64,000 nucleotides of DNA from Thermolongibacillus altinsuensis (GTDB lineage Bacteria > Bacillota > Bacilli > Bacillales > Anoxybacillaceae). The notes below the pieces were generated by a model. The model was not told the origin of the DNA, ran no database searches, and saw only the letters and a list, made by a program, of their open reading frames with translations. The DNA lies in NCBI RefSeq assembly GCF_004341205.1, contig NZ_SLUL01000003.1, forward strand, positions 62,001 through 126,000. The letters are read 5' to 3'. Position numbers and translations under genes: made by a program. This document shows positions 55,505 to 63,739 of the stretch, in pieces. The stretch's first letter is position 1. Each line of letters opens with the position of its first letter.

Positions 55505-56429
55505 AAAAATGACATGGATTGTTCGAACGATCAGTTTATTGCTTATTGCTGTTTTTGTTTATTTAACGATCCGCCATTTTGAGGAAAAAATCATTTGGGA
55601 AGCTATTCGCCAGTTGATTATTCATCCATGGAGAATGGTGTATATCTTTTTTGTCTATGCACTTTCTTTTTTGTTGCGCGCGTTTGCGTGGAAATGGTAT
55701 ATGCCAAACGTTCGCTTGCAAACATGTTTAGACGGATTATTTGCGAGTTTGTTTGTCAATCATCTTGCTCCGATGAAAATAGGCGATCTTGTTCGAATTG
55801 GCGTATGCGTAAAGAAAGAAAAGCATGTTCCGCTTGATGTTGCTGCTCATTCTGTGGCGATCATGCGCTTGTTTGATATGATGGTTTTATTTGTTTTCGT
55901 TGTCATTGGTATGTATATCTATATCGGAACGTTTTCTGTTTCGCTGCTTTTCTTTCCTGCTATCGTGATTGGATTTAGTTTGATCGTATGGGCCGTTTGG
56001 AAATGGAAGCCATTATTTTTTCAAAAGCATAAACAACTATTTTTCGAAGCATTTCGTAGCCCGTTTCGTGTTCCGATGATCATAGCGATTGTCGGAAGCT
56101 GGATTTGTGAGGCGGTCATTTTATTTGAGGTAGCGAAAATTTTTTCATTTCCGCTTTCTTTTGGGCAAGCGGTTTGGGTCAACAGTATGGCTGTTGCGGG
56201 ACAAATTTTTCAAGTGACTCCTGGGGGATTAGCGACGTATGAAGCGGTGATGACGTTTGCGTTAACGCGTCTTCATCCTGCTTGGCAAGAAGCTTACACA
56301 ATGGCTTTGTTAACCCATGCATTAAAATTTATTTTTTCTTATTTCGTTGGCATTTATGTATTATGGCGAGTTCCAGAGATGTTTTCATTTGTGCGCAAGG
56401 CGCAAAAGAAAGGATGGAGTAAGAAATGA
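55494..56429 (+). CDS. LPG-synthase-type flippase-like membrane protein (UPF0104)
   Basis: A 311-aa polytopic protein of the lysylphosphatidylglycerol synthase transmembrane family (UPF0104), without the catalytic transferase domain of MprF. About eight helices are visible, starting with IVRTISLLLIAVFVYLTI. Signature segments: LFVNHLAPMKIGDLVRIGV, AIMRLFDMMVLFVFVVIGM, and QVTPGGLATYEAVMTFAL (the PGGxxxYE motif). The ATG at 55494 overlaps the epimerase by 11 bp and has only a weak ribosome site, so translation is probably coupled. Such proteins are thought to flip or bind lipids; with a polyprenyl-phosphate sugar transferase downstream it may handle a lipid-linked sugar. Confidence 0.75.
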   Translation: MNGKKMTWIVRTISLLLIAVFVYLTIRHFEEKIIWEAIRQLIIHPWRMVYIFFVYALSFLLRAFAWKWYMPNVRLQTCLDGLFASLFVNHLAPMKIGDLVRIGVCVKKEKHVPLDVAAHSVAIMRLFDMMVLFVFVVIGMYIYIGTFSVSLLFFPAIVIGFSLIVWAVWKWKPLFFQKHKQLFFEAFRSPFRVPMIIAIVGSWICEAVILFEVAKIFSFPLSFGQAVWVNSMAVAGQIFQVTPGGLATYEAVMTFALTRLHPAWQEAYTMALLTHALKFIFSYFVGIYVLWRVPEMFSFVRKAQKKGWSKK

Positions 56430-57919
56430 AAAAAGCGTCGAAATTTGAAAAATTCGCCGCGAGATGTTGGAATTTGTTAAATGAAGGAAAGCCGTTTACT
56501 CCCATTTTTGTTGTTGGGACAATGTTCGTTTTTCACGTTTTAGATGGAATCAATGTAGAAGAAATAAAGCCATTATTTTTTAGTTTTCTAGTCGTTTTAC
56601 CGCTTTTTGCCCTTTATTACATGTATGATTATCCGTTATTTTTGCGCAATTATTTATGGATTCCGTATATGGTCTTTTTAATTGTTTGGAATTTTGCCCC
56701 TTTGCCGCTTCTTTTTTTAGCGGTCGGATTATATTTTTTCTTTACCGTGTTCTTTTGGGGAACGCTTTATTATCATTTGCGAATTGGGACAACATGGCTC
56801 AATTTCACTCGCTTTTGGAAGTTGGTGCTGAAAAATAGTGACTCCACGAGCGGAAACGCGCAAGAACAGCTGCCAAAGTTTTTGTTGCTCCTTTCTTTAT
56901 GGCAGTATATATTCGAAAACCTCTCGAACTTGACTATTACTAACTATATTCATTTCGCATTATTTTATTTGTTTGTATTCGTTTTCTCATTCGTTTTACA
57001 TCATTATTTATTCGATTGGAAGCCGAAAGTGATCGAATCCTATACGAATAACGTTCCTTCTCCTAATGAGCCGATCAACAATAAAGTTATTGTCATCGTC
57101 ATTGACGGAATGCGCAAAGATCGCTTTGAACAAGCGAAGGCTCCATTTTTAAAGTCTTTGCGTGCGAATGGTACGGATTTTACGCAAATGGAAACCGTTT
57201 ATCCAGCACGCACCGTCGTTTGTTTTACGTCCATGTTGACAGGAACGTATCCATTTGAGCATGGAATCCGTTCCAACATGGTTTGGAAGCTTGGAATCAA
57301 AGTTGAGAGCATTTTTGACTCGCTTCGAAAAGTCGGAAAAAAAGGAAAAGTGTTAGGAATTGCGCATCTTGTCGATTCCCTAGGAAATGATGTCGAGACA
57401 GTGACAGCGGTCATGCATAATGATGTGGCCGATCGCAACATCATCGAACGGGCAAAGCAAATCATGGAGGAGCAAGATTTAGATTTGTTTGTCATTCAAT
57501 TAATTGCGACCGATCAAACAGGACATAGCCGCGGCGTGCTCTATGACGAATACATTCAAAAAATTGAAGAGGCGGATGCGCTCGTGCGTGAATATGTGGA
57601 GTGGTTAGAACAAAAAGGAAAACTGCAAAATGCCACGCTGATTATTTGTGCCGATCATGGACAAGCGGACGGAATTGGCGGCCACGGCCATCTTGATGAA
57701 GGAGAGCGTTACGTTCCGTTTTTTATGTACGGACCGAGAATTGAAAAAGGAAAACGAATTGATGAGAAACATAGCCTTGTTTCTCTTGCGCCGACGATCG
57801 CTTATTTGCTTGGTGCACCTTATCCAAGCCACAGCCGCGGCCCTGTTTTAATTGAAGCCATCAAGAAAGGTGATGAAAATGAAGCAAAAAATCATCGTTT
57901 TTTTGCCAGCACACAATGA
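56426..57919 (+). CDS. Membrane-anchored alkaline-phosphatase-superfamily phosphodiesterase
   Basis: A 497-aa protein with an N-terminal membrane domain of five or six helices (residues 25-195) and a C-terminal type I phosphodiesterase/nucleotide pyrophosphatase domain. The metal-ligand VIVIDGMRKDRF comes first, then the nucleophile Thr263 in YPARTVVCFTSMLTG. DQTGHSRG, CADHGQADGIGGHGH, and the final FMYGPRI complete the metal site. The start overlaps the previous stop as ATGA, and the end overlaps the next gene by 41 bp. Substrates could be a lipid-linked pyrophosphate, phosphoethanolamine-type or teichoic-acid-like group. Whether the catalytic part faces in or out cannot be decided from the sequence. 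Confidence 0.72.
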   Translation: MKKASKFEKFAARCWNLLNEGKPFTPIFVVGTMFVFHVLDGINVEEIKPLFFSFLVVLPLFALYYMYDYPLFLRNYLWIPYMVFLIVWNFAPLPLLFLAVGLYFFFTVFFWGTLYYHLRIGTTWLNFTRFWKLVLKNSDSTSGNAQEQLPKFLLLLSLWQYIFENLSNLTITNYIHFALFYLFVFVFSFVLHHYLFDWKPKVIESYTNNVPSPNEPINNKVIVIVIDGMRKDRFEQAKAPFLKSLRANGTDFTQMETVYPARTVVCFTSMLTGTYPFEHGIRSNMVWKLGIKVESIFDSLRKVGKKGKVLGIAHLVDSLGNDVETVTAVMHNDVADRNIIERAKQIMEEQDLDLFVIQLIATDQTGHSRGVLYDEYIQKIEEADALVREYVEWLEQKGKLQNATLIICADHGQADGIGGHGHLDEGERYVPFFMYGPRIEKGKRIDEKHSLVSLAPTIAYLLGAPYPSHSRGPVLIEAIKKGDENEAKNHRFFASTQ

Positions 57920-58625
57920 AGAAGAAGCGATCGGAACCGTCATTCAAAAGATTCCTCGCCACTTCCATCCAAACGTTGAGGTAAAAGTGCTTGTTGTAGA
58001 TGATGGATCAACCGATCGAACCGTCGAGGTAGCGAAAGCAGCAGGAGCGGACTACATTTATCAAAACGAGCAAAATAAAGGTCTTGGCGCTGCAGTTCGA
58101 ACGGGATTGCAACAATGTTTGCAGCTGGGAGCAGACATCGGGGTGATGATTGATGCCGATAATGAATATCCTGCTGAACAGATTCCTGACTTAGTGGCGC
58201 CGATTTTAAATGGAGAAGCAGATTATACGATGGGTTCGCGTTTTTTAGGAACAATTAAAGGAATGAAATGGCACCGTCGGCTAGGAAACTATTTCTTTAC
58301 ATTATTGCAGTCGATTTTATTAAAAACGTGGATTTATGACGGACAGTCAGGAATGCGCGCGTTTTCAAAACAAGCGATGGAACATGCGGAAATTATTCAC
58401 GATTATAACTATGCACAAGTGTTAACGCTCAATTTAGTACGGAAAGGATTCCGTTTAAAAGAAGTGCCAATTTCTTATCAAGTACGAACAACAGGAAAAT
58501 CGTTTATTAAATTTCAAGCGTATTTGTCTCGGGTTATTCCGGCGATTTGGAAAGAAATGCGCCGCCCTGTTCAAAAGGTCGTTGTAAACGAACAAGCTCA
58601 TAAACTAAAAACAGCACGAAGCTAG
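57879..58625 (+). CDS. GT2 family glycosyltransferase, polyprenyl-phosphate sugar transferase-like
   Basis: A 248-aa GT-A fold enzyme resembling dolichol/undecaprenyl-phosphate mannosyl- or glucosyltransferases. Motifs: VFLPAHNEEEAIGTVIQKIP, VLVVDDGSTDRTVEVA, NKGLGAAVRTGLQQ, the metal motif MIDADNEYPAEQIP (DAD), and DYTMGSRFLG. No long C-terminal membrane helices are present. The ATG at 57879 follows AAAGGTG by 6 bp and lies inside the previous gene (41-bp overlap), so the two are tightly coupled. It would load a sugar on undecaprenyl phosphate, to be used by a membrane GT-C enzyme such as the one at 60446-61849. The acceptor is unknown. Confidence 0.82.
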   Translation: MKQKIIVFLPAHNEEEAIGTVIQKIPRHFHPNVEVKVLVVDDGSTDRTVEVAKAAGADYIYQNEQNKGLGAAVRTGLQQCLQLGADIGVMIDADNEYPAEQIPDLVAPILNGEADYTMGSRFLGTIKGMKWHRRLGNYFFTLLQSILLKTWIYDGQSGMRAFSKQAMEHAEIIHDYNYAQVLTLNLVRKGFRLKEVPISYQVRTTGKSFIKFQAYLSRVIPAIWKEMRRPVQKVVVNEQAHKLKTARS

Positions 58626-58647
58626 AGAAAAGCTCTCTAGCTTTTTA
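58619..58647 (+). terminator. Terminator after the GT2 gene
   Basis: AAGCTAGAG (58619-58627) pairs with CTCTAGCTT (58635-58643), then a T run. The stem includes the stop codon and abuts the next promoter's -35. Confidence 0.9.
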
Positions 58648-58676
58648 TTGACATGAAATATGATAATTATTATCAT
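58648..58676 (+). promoter_or_regulatory. Promoter of the FTR1 operon
   Basis: Perfect TTGACA (58648-58653), exactly 17 bp, TATCAT (58671-58676). The Fur box covers the spacer and -10. Confidence 0.75.
58661..58675. promoter_or_regulatory. Perfect Fur box at the FTR1 operon
   Basis: TGATAATTATTATCA is the exact 7-1-7 Fur consensus, followed directly by a further partial repeat (TTATCATTG). Strong repression in iron-rich conditions is expected. Confidence 0.92.
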
Positions 58677-58699
58677 TATCATTGTAGGAGGAGATCGGA

Positions 58700-59446
58700 A
58701 TGAAAAAATGGCTCTTTTTTTGTATGGCATTGATAGTGGTTTTCAATTTCGCGCCGCATGACGCGTTGGCATATTCATATGGGGATCCAAACGAAGAAGC
58801 GGTTGCGGAAGCCTATAAAGAAATGGTAGCAAAACTCGAAAACAATCGATTTGATGAAGCAAAAGCAATTTATGAAACGGTTCAAAAAGAAATTGATATG
58901 CATATGGGCCCAGAGCCGTCGGAAGTTATTTTGGAAGCGTTAGAAAAAAAGGATAAGCAACTGGTCATCGACAGCATGAGAAAAGTGCTTGTGCTAAATA
59001 TTGCTCGGCGTCTTGAAAACGTTGAGAAAAATTTTGAAAAGTATGATACGAGCAAGCGATTATTAGCCAAAGCATTTGCTACATATGAAGCGCTTTCACC
59101 AGTAGTGCAGGAGAAAAATCGCGAACTTGATCAAAAGCTCAAAAAAGAGTTTGATCAAGCTCTTCAATCCCTCGGTAATCCAGGTTTATTTGGCGTTGGA
59201 AAAAAAGAATCGAACATCGAGCAGTTCAAAAAAAGCAAAGAAACGATTTTAAGTTCATTGCAAAAAGAATTTAAGTTAAAGAGCTTAGAAGTCGGTCATT
59301 TTAGCGAAAGCGACTTGGAACGTTTAGCATCAGCGAAGAAAAAAGAATGGACGGACTTATCAAAGGTGAAAAACTGGATTCCTTTAATCGTCATTGTTGT
59401 CATTATTGGCGCTGTTGTCGTGTATGCGGTAAGAAAGAAAAAATAA
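58700..59446 (+). CDS. Membrane-anchored FTR1-associated protein
   Basis: A 248-aa protein with a signal peptide (KKWLFFCMALIVVFNFAP, likely cleavage after ALA near 25) and a C-terminal membrane anchor (WIPLIVIVVIIGAVVVYAV followed by RKKK). Between them is a helical extracellular domain with YGDPNEEAVAEAYKEMVAKL, rich in Glu and Asp. This looks like the N-terminal extracytoplasmic domain fused to FTR1 in other bacteria, here as a separate gene just upstream of the permease. Part of it (KVLVLNIARRLENVEKNFEK and the following ALSPVVQEKNRELDQ) aligns loosely with the repeat of the lipoprotein at 53249-54442. It is controlled by a perfect Fur box. Ferrous/ferric iron binding is inferred, not shown. 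Confidence 0.7.
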   Translation: MKKWLFFCMALIVVFNFAPHDALAYSYGDPNEEAVAEAYKEMVAKLENNRFDEAKAIYETVQKEIDMHMGPEPSEVILEALEKKDKQLVIDSMRKVLVLNIARRLENVEKNFEKYDTSKRLLAKAFATYEALSPVVQEKNRELDQKLKKEFDQALQSLGNPGLFGVGKKESNIEQFKKSKETILSSLQKEFKLKSLEVGHFSESDLERLASAKKKEWTDLSKVKNWIPLIVIVVIIGAVVVYAVRKKK

Positions 59447-59474
59447 TGCCCATCGAAGGAAAGGGGAGCGAAAA

Positions 59475-60401
59475 GTGGAAGTTCAAGCACTGTTGATTAC
59501 GTTTCGCGAAGCGTTAGAGGCGTTATTGATTGTCGGAATTATTACTTCGTATTTAAAAAGAATTGATCAGGCACGCTATACAAAGTATGTTTGGCTCGGG
59601 GCATGGCTTGCCGTCGTTGCGAGTTTCGGCGTGGCGCTTTTATTCCAAGTAGTCTTTACAGGATTTGCCGCGATGGGCAGTGAAATGTACTTAAAAATTA
59701 GCATCATTTTCATCTCCTCCATTTTGCTTACGCAAATGGTATTTTGGATGGCGGAACATAGCAAAGATATAAAGAGCAATATGGAAGGAAAAATGAGCAA
59801 ATATGTCTCTAAAGGAGACGTATTTGGAATGGTGATGCACTCCTTTTTAGTCGTGTTGCGCGAAGGGGTCGAAACGGTCTTTTTCTTTGCGGCGATTACA
59901 GGTGGAAATATCGGTGCGGCGATGCAAAGCTGGGGCGCGGTGACTGGACTCGTTCTTGCTGCGATTGTCAGCTATATGTTTTTTAAAGGAACGATGCGCG
60001 TGCCGCTTAAAACGTTTTTCAAAGTTACCGGTGCCTTTATCATTCTCATTGCCGCTGGATTGCTTGTACAAGGAATTTCGATGTTACAAGATTTAAATAT
60101 TATCGGCAGCGTTATGCCTCATGTCTATGACATTACGTGGTTTTTACCAGAGCATCCGATCGATTATGAACACTATTTGCGCGATCACGGTGTGGCTCCT
60201 GTGTTATCCGGTGATATTGGCATTTTCTTAAAAGCGTTGTTCGGCTATTCAGCGATGCCATCGCTTGAGGAAGTTCTTGCGTATATCGGCTACTTTGTCG
60301 TCATTTACTTGCTCATTCAATCGCGCTACGCCAAAAGCGAAACGAAAAAAGAAGAGAAAAACGTCAACGTGCTTGAACAGAAAACAAAAAATGTGATTTA
60401 A
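59475..60401 (+). CDS. FTR1-family high-affinity iron permease
   Basis: Oxidase-dependent-type iron permease of the FTR1/EfeU family, 308 aa with seven hydrophobic helices. The two iron-binding RExxE motifs are present: Arg11-Glu15 in TFREALEALLIVG and Arg129-Glu133 in VLREGVETVFF. The GTG at 59475 follows AAGGGGAG, 28 bp after the associated membrane-anchored gene, so both are under the perfect Fur box. No EfeB-type peroxidase or multicopper oxidase is in the window, so the oxidation partner, if needed, is elsewhere. The C-terminal tail is charged and cytoplasmic. A strong terminator follows at once. Confidence 0.92.
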   Translation: MEVQALLITFREALEALLIVGIITSYLKRIDQARYTKYVWLGAWLAVVASFGVALLFQVVFTGFAAMGSEMYLKISIIFISSILLTQMVFWMAEHSKDIKSNMEGKMSKYVSKGDVFGMVMHSFLVVLREGVETVFFFAAITGGNIGAAMQSWGAVTGLVLAAIVSYMFFKGTMRVPLKTFFKVTGAFIILIAAGLLVQGISMLQDLNIIGSVMPHVYDITWFLPEHPIDYEHYLRDHGVAPVLSGDIGIFLKALFGYSAMPSLEEVLAYIGYFVVIYLLIQSRYAKSETKKEEKNVNVLEQKTKNVI

Positions 60402-60432
60402 AAGTACAAGGGGGTCCCTTGTACTTTTTTTT
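60400..60432 (+). terminator. Terminator between the FTR1 gene and the GT-C gene
   Basis: A 13-bp perfect stem (60400-60412 with 60416-60428), GGT loop, then four T. The AGGAGG site of the next gene begins at 60433, so the hairpin touches it and could also affect its translation. Confidence 0.9.
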
Positions 60433-60445
60433 AGGAGGAATAAGA

Positions 60446-61849
60446 ATGATTTTTCGGCGTTTCTCTACCATGATCAGCATCGGTTCTCTTTTGTTTGTTT
60501 ATTATGTATTTTTTGCGTATGCGAGCCCGTATGCAGCGACGTGGGATCAAGTCGATTTTGCGCTCGCTTTAGATCGCTACGATTTATTGGCGATGCAGCC
60601 TCACTTTCCAGGATATCCATATTTCATCCTCGGCGGAATAATGGTACATTCATTTGTAGAAAATCCAGCGCAAGCGCTTGCGATTTGGAACGGATTGGTC
60701 ATGATGAGCGCAACCATTCCTATTTTTTTATTGGCCAAGCAATATGTGAAAGCGCATGCTTGGCTTTTGACTGCGCTCATTCAATCGCTTAGCTATGTCA
60801 TTCTTATTGTGACGCAGCCGATGTCGGAAGGGGCGGCGATTGCGGTTTTATGGTGGTATATTTGGTCGCTTGAGCGGACACTTCGTTCGTCAAAGTGGAG
60901 TGCGCAACTTTTGCCTCTTTTTTTATTTAGCGTCATTGTTGGTATTCGTCTGTCTTATTTCCCATTTGGGGTTGGAATTTTATATGTATGGTGGAAAACG
61001 ATTCGCAATTTTAAACGAATAGCGCTTTATTTCTTGCTAGCTTGTTTGTTTCAACTGCTTTGGATTGGCGCGGTGGCGGCGACAGAAGGCGGAATCACTA
61101 ATTTTATAAAACTAGCTCTTTCTTTTACAAGCGGGCATTTTCAACAATGGGGCGGGGCGATTTCCACAGATGATCAACCGTTTTGGCATCGACTGCTAAC
61201 GCTTGTTTTTTACAATATTATTTGGACAGGAGTGGCTTGTCAGTCTGTTGTGTTGCTTATTTTTTGGGGGATGGTCGTCCTTTTCAATCGCGGCAAAATA
61301 AACATGTCGCCGATGTATCGATGGTTAATGGCAAGCTACTTTTCATGGGCTCTTTTCGCTCAAAATATTGATAAGCCTCGTCACATCGTTCCTTTCGTCG
61401 GACTGCTTATCTTTTTTGTGCTTGTTCGTTTTTTCCATGCTTCCCCCCGTTTTTATGCAATGGCGATCATTGTGCTGGTAACCCAGCTCGTCGTCGGTGC
61501 GAATGCTGCGAGGGAACAAGCAACACAGTTGCCTGCTGTATATCAGTTAGCGTATGATTTTCAAGAGAAAGACGAAAAGTTCGTCATGTTTACATGGGAA
61601 GAAACAAGAGTATTGCAGTATTTAAATGTTTCGTTTCCACATGAACGCGTTTTTTCATTCGATGTTTTCGAACGTGAAAAGGCAAATTATCCAAATGCGA
61701 CGGTATATGTGACGGACCATGTAGTAAAGGGGTTTCAAGCTCAAGGAATTGACGTTAGCAAGCACATCCGAAAAGTGAAGACCTATCATTCAAGTCGTCT
61801 ATCGGATCCCGTTTACGGTCGCATTACAGTATATGAGTGGATGGAGTGA
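60446..61849 (+). CDS. Predicted GT-C-type membrane glycosyltransferase
   Basis: A 467-aa protein with about nine to ten transmembrane helices. An early loop [20 protein letters not shown], then [14 protein letters not shown], carries acidic residues and a PGYP motif like those in the first extracytoplasmic loop of GT-C/PMT-like transferases that use lipid-linked sugars. The C-terminal 100 residues form a soluble domain. The ATG at 60446 follows AGGAGG by 7 bp. A terminator lies directly before that site, so expression depends on read-through. uvrC follows after 5 bp. The GT2 enzyme at 57879-58625 could supply its donor. The family assignment is by motif appearance only. Confidence 0.6.
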   Translation: MIFRRFSTMISIGSLLFVYYVFFAYASPYAATWDQVDFALALDRYDLLAMQPHFPGYPYFILGGIMVHSFVENPAQALAIWNGLVMMSATIPIFLLAKQYVKAHAWLLTALIQSLSYVILIVTQPMSEGAAIAVLWWYIWSLERTLRSSKWSAQLLPLFLFSVIVGIRLSYFPFGVGILYVWWKTIRNFKRIALYFLLACLFQLLWIGAVAATEGGITNFIKLALSFTSGHFQQWGGAISTDDQPFWHRLLTLVFYNIIWTGVACQSVVLLIFWGMVVLFNRGKINMSPMYRWLMASYFSWALFAQNIDKPRHIVPFVGLLIFFVLVRFFHASPRFYAMAIIVLVTQLVVGANAAREQATQLPAVYQLAYDFQEKDEKFVMFTWEETRVLQYLNVSFPHERVFSFDVFEREKANYPNATVYVTDHVVKGFQAQGIDVSKHIRKVKTYHSSRLSDPVYGRITVYEWME

Positions 61850-61854
61850 TGAGC

Positions 61855-63636
61855 GTGAATGATCGTCTCAAAGAAAAATTAGCGATTTTACCGGAACAAC
61901 CCGGTTGCTATTTAATGAAAGATAAGCACGGAACGGTCATTTATGTAGGAAAAGCGAAGGTGCTCAAAAATCGGGTTCGCTCTTATTTTACAGGTACGCA
62001 CGATGGAAAAACATTGCGCCTTGTCAACGAAATTGCCGATTTTGAATACATCGTCACCTCATCCGATTTAGAAGCGCTTATTTTAGAGATGAATTTGATT
62101 AAAAAATACGATCCGAAATATAACGTCATGTTAAAAGACGATAAAGGCTATCCGTTTATTAAAATTACCGCGGAAACGCATCCGCGTTTAGTTATTACGC
62201 GAAAAGTGAAAAAGGATAAAGGAAAGTATTTTGGGCCGTATCCGAACGTGCAGGCAGCACATGAAACGAAAAAGCTGCTTGACCGCATTTATCCGTTAAG
62301 AAAATGCGCCACATTGCCAAAACGCGTTTGTTTGTATTATCACATGGGCCAATGTTTAGCCCCGTGTGTATATCCTGTTTCGGAGGAAGAAAATAAACGA
62401 ATCGTCGAGCAAATTTCGCGCTTTTTAAACGGCGGATATAAAGAAGTCAAACAAGAATTAACGGAAAAAATGATGCAAGCAGCTGAAGAGTTGCAGTTTG
62501 AGCGAGCGAAAGAGTATCGCGATCAAATTGCGCATATTGAAGCGATTATGGAAAAACAGAAGATGATTTTAAACGATTTCATTGATCGCGATGTGTTTGG
62601 TTATGCTTACGATAAAGGTTGGATGTGCGTGCAAGTGTTTTTCATTCGGCAAGGGAAGCTGATTGAACGGGATGTTTCTTTATTTCCGATGTATCAGGAG
62701 CCAGAAGAAGAGTTTTTAACGTTTTTGGGGCAATTTTATGCGAAAGAGCATCATTTTAAACCAAGGGAAATCGTATTGCCGCGCAGCGTCGATGGAGCCA
62801 TTGTCGAGCAGCTGCTTGAAATTCATGTGACGCAGCCGAAAACAGGAAAGAAAAAAGAATTGGTCGATTTGGCTTGCAAAAATGCTGAAATTGCATTGAG
62901 AGAAAAGTTCTTTTTAATTGAACGTGATGAGGAGAGAACGATCAAGGCCGTCGAAAATTTAGGGAAACTGCTTGGAATTGCCACGCCGCATCGAATCGAG
63001 GCATTTGATAATTCCAATATTCAAGGAACAGATGCGGTTTCGGCGATGGTTGTGTTTATTGATGGAAAACCAAGCAAAAAAGAGTATCGAAAATATAAAA
63101 TTAAAACTGTTCAAGGACAAGATGATTATGAGTCTATGCGCGAAGTGGTACGAAGAAGATATACGCGCGCATTAAAAGAACGGTTGCCGCTTCCTGATTT
63201 AATCATCATTGACGGCGGAAAAGGACAAATGCAAGCAGCGAAAGACGTGCTGGAAAATGAACTAGGGCTGTCCATTCCGCTTGCAGGGCTTGTAAAGGAT
63301 GAAAAACATCGCACATCACATTTGCTTATTGGAGATCCTCCAACGGTTGTGGCGTTAGAAAAAAATAGTCAAGAGTTTTATTTGCTGCAGCGCATTCAAG
63401 AAGAAGTGCATCGTTTTGCCATTACATTTCATCGACAAGTGCGAACGAAGTCTGCGTTTCAATCGATCCTCGATCAAATTCCAGGGGTCGGAGAGAAAAG
63501 AAAACAAGCGTTGTTTCAACATTTTGGTTCCATCAAAAAAATGAAAGAGGCAACTGTTGAGGAGCTACAAAGAGCGAACATTCCGAGAAATGTAGCGGAA
63601 AAAATTTATGAAACGCTGCAAAAATACGAAAGCTGA
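61855..63636 (+). CDS. uvrC: Excinuclease ABC subunit C
   Basis: Nucleotide-excision repair nuclease that cuts on both sides of a lesion, 593 aa. I chose GTG 61855, 9 bp after GGAG, because [20 protein letters not shown] aligns with B. subtilis UvrC; ATGs at 61837 and 61849 are less suitable. Order: GIY-YIG nuclease ([18 protein letters not shown]), the CXXC-like cluster region ([19 protein letters not shown]), the UvrB-interacting UVR motif ([20 protein letters not shown]), the RNase-H-like endonuclease ([32 protein letters not shown]) and a C-terminal helix-hairpin-helix pair ([17 protein letters not shown]). It is close enough to the upstream gene for coupled translation. Confidence 0.96.
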   Translation: MNDRLKEKLAILPEQPGCYLMKDKHGTVIYVGKAKVLKNRVRSYFTGTHDGKTLRLVNEIADFEYIVTSSDLEALILEMNLIKKYDPKYNVMLKDDKGYPFIKITAETHPRLVITRKVKKDKGKYFGPYPNVQAAHETKKLLDRIYPLRKCATLPKRVCLYYHMGQCLAPCVYPVSEEENKRIVEQISRFLNGGYKEVKQELTEKMMQAAEELQFERAKEYRDQIAHIEAIMEKQKMILNDFIDRDVFGYAYDKGWMCVQVFFIRQGKLIERDVSLFPMYQEPEEEFLTFLGQFYAKEHHFKPREIVLPRSVDGAIVEQLLEIHVTQPKTGKKKELVDLACKNAEIALREKFFLIERDEERTIKAVENLGKLLGIATPHRIEAFDNSNIQGTDAVSAMVVFIDGKPSKKEYRKYKIKTVQGQDDYESMREVVRRRYTRALKERLPLPDLIIIDGGKGQMQAAKDVLENELGLSIPLAGLVKDEKHRTSHLLIGDPPTVVALEKNSQEFYLLQRIQEEVHRFAITFHRQVRTKSAFQSILDQIPGVGEKRKQALFQHFGSIKKMKEATVEELQRANIPRNVAEKIYETLQKYES

Positions 63637-63663
63637 CCGTTTGCAAGCGCGGTCAGCTTTTTC
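63629..63663 (+). terminator. Terminator after uvrC
   Basis: AAAGCTGACCG (63629-63639) pairs with CGGTCAGCTTT (63650-63660), then TT. The stem includes the uvrC stop. Confidence 0.92.
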
Positions 63664-63739
63664 AGTTGGTTAAGAAAGCATGAACATTTTGAACGGGAAG
63701 AATGTCTTTTTCGAGGCGTACTCGATGTCTAACCTCAAA

